A stretch of DNA of 64,000 nt from positions 265,725 through 329,724 of the forward strand of contig NZ_QFFU01000005.1 of the NCBI RefSeq assembly GCF_003131185.1. The letters run 5' to 3'. This stretch comes from Pseudomonas ovata. Its GTDB lineage: Bacteria; Pseudomonadota; Gammaproteobacteria; Pseudomonadales; Pseudomonadaceae. This document shows positions 63,882 to 64,000 of this stretch, piece by piece (position 1 is the stretch's first letter; each line of letters begins with the position of its first letter). The notes under the pieces are model-generated. The model saw only the letters and a program-made list of their open reading frames with translations, did not search any database and was not told the origin of the DNA. Position numbers and translations under genes: made by a program.

Positions 63882-64000
63882 ATGAATTTCGTGCCCGACA
63901 ACCTTCCTGATGATCCTGAATTGCTCAAGCAGATGCTTGCGAAGATGCAGTCCAGGATGGGCGTGCTCGAAGAGCAAGTTGCACTACTAAGGCAGCGCCT
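63882..64000 (+). CDS. tnpC: IS66-family transposase TnpC (5' part)
   Basis: The first 39 codons are visible (MNFVPDNLPDDPELLKQMLA, then MGVLEEQVALLRQRL). They give the N-terminal coiled-coil helix usual for IS66 TnpC, 18 bases after tnpB. The catalytic domain lies beyond the window. It is not continuous with the TnpC tail at 61981-62145. Confidence 0.85.
   Translation, partial: MNFVPDNLPDDPELLKQMLAKMQSRMGVLEEQVALLRQR

Larger units (their letters stand above)
63504..64000 (+). mobile_element. IS66-family insertion sequence (left part, runs off the window)
   Basis: It contains tnpB followed by the start of tnpC. A tnpA gene is not found upstream: the propeller gene ends 44 bases before tnpB, so the IS is either 5'-truncated or a short form. 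Confidence 0.8.

Overview
The window is high-GC chromosomal DNA with Pseudomonas-type gene content and order, most like the P. putida/P. fluorescens side of the genus. Supporting points are a fused-AB Mrp antiporter operon, an msuD-sfnR sulfonate pair, a Ku-LigD pair, a ybhPON-like set, REP-type palindromes of the GTAGGAGCG class, and an iol cluster with a fused IolC-aldolase protein. The species call is an inference from gene content and was not checked against a database.

Layout. 1-5.5 kb: 3' part of mfd, a CsiV-like periplasmic protein and a SWIM/SNF2 helicase. 5.6-10.2 kb: a Tat-exported aldo/keto reductase, then ku-ligD (bacterial NHEJ). 10.5-14.3 kb: msuD-sfnR behind a sigma54-type promoter; a SoxR box between soxR and a small monooxygenase; an XRE-cupin regulator. 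14.3-18.6 kb: an EamA exporter ending inside a REP element, an AT-rich stretch with an orphan 314-aa gene, a TetR/GST divergent pair with twin operators, and a possible OsmC remnant. 18.6-24.8 kb: the six-gene Mrp cation/proton antiporter. 24.8-32.3 kb: small conserved proteins, an orphan DUF2235 (Tle1-like) hydrolase, two chemoreceptors, a long inverted repeat and a DksA paralogue lacking half its zinc cysteines.

32.4-49.3 kb is the main metabolic block: myo-inositol catabolism. All enzymes lie on the minus strand in the order iolC-aldolase fusion, iolE, iolB, mmsA/iolA, iolI, iolD, iolG, iolH and an IolW-like dehydrogenase. A sugar-type ABC importer follows (binding protein, ATPase, permease), and an RpiR regulator is divergent at the far end. 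The same palindrome, TGGAA-N6-TTCCA, lies upstream of the enzyme operon and upstream of the transporter operon. It is a good candidate for the regulator's operator. The expected route is inositol uptake, oxidation (IolG), isomerisation/dehydration (IolI, IolE), ring opening (IolD), isomerisation (IolB), phosphorylation and cleavage (IolC fusion), and oxidation of malonate semialdehyde (MmsA).

49.5-58.2 kb: a soluble double-PAS chemoreceptor, a ybhN/clsB/ybhP-type operon, a secreted cysteine-rich protein, a cytochrome b561, and a secreted 721-aa helical-repeat protein coupled to a DUF3142 protein.

58.3-64 kb is a decayed integrated element at the 3' end of tRNA-Ser(GGA). The tyrosine integrase is cut by one in-frame TAG. 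Next come two small coupled genes and a truncated primase-helicase. A P2-type capsid fragment is then joined in frame to the C-terminus of an IS66 transposase. After that come a 5'-truncated sialidase-like gene, a beta-propeller-like repeat protein, and the start of an IS66-family insertion sequence that runs off the window. This is the most rearranged part of the window.
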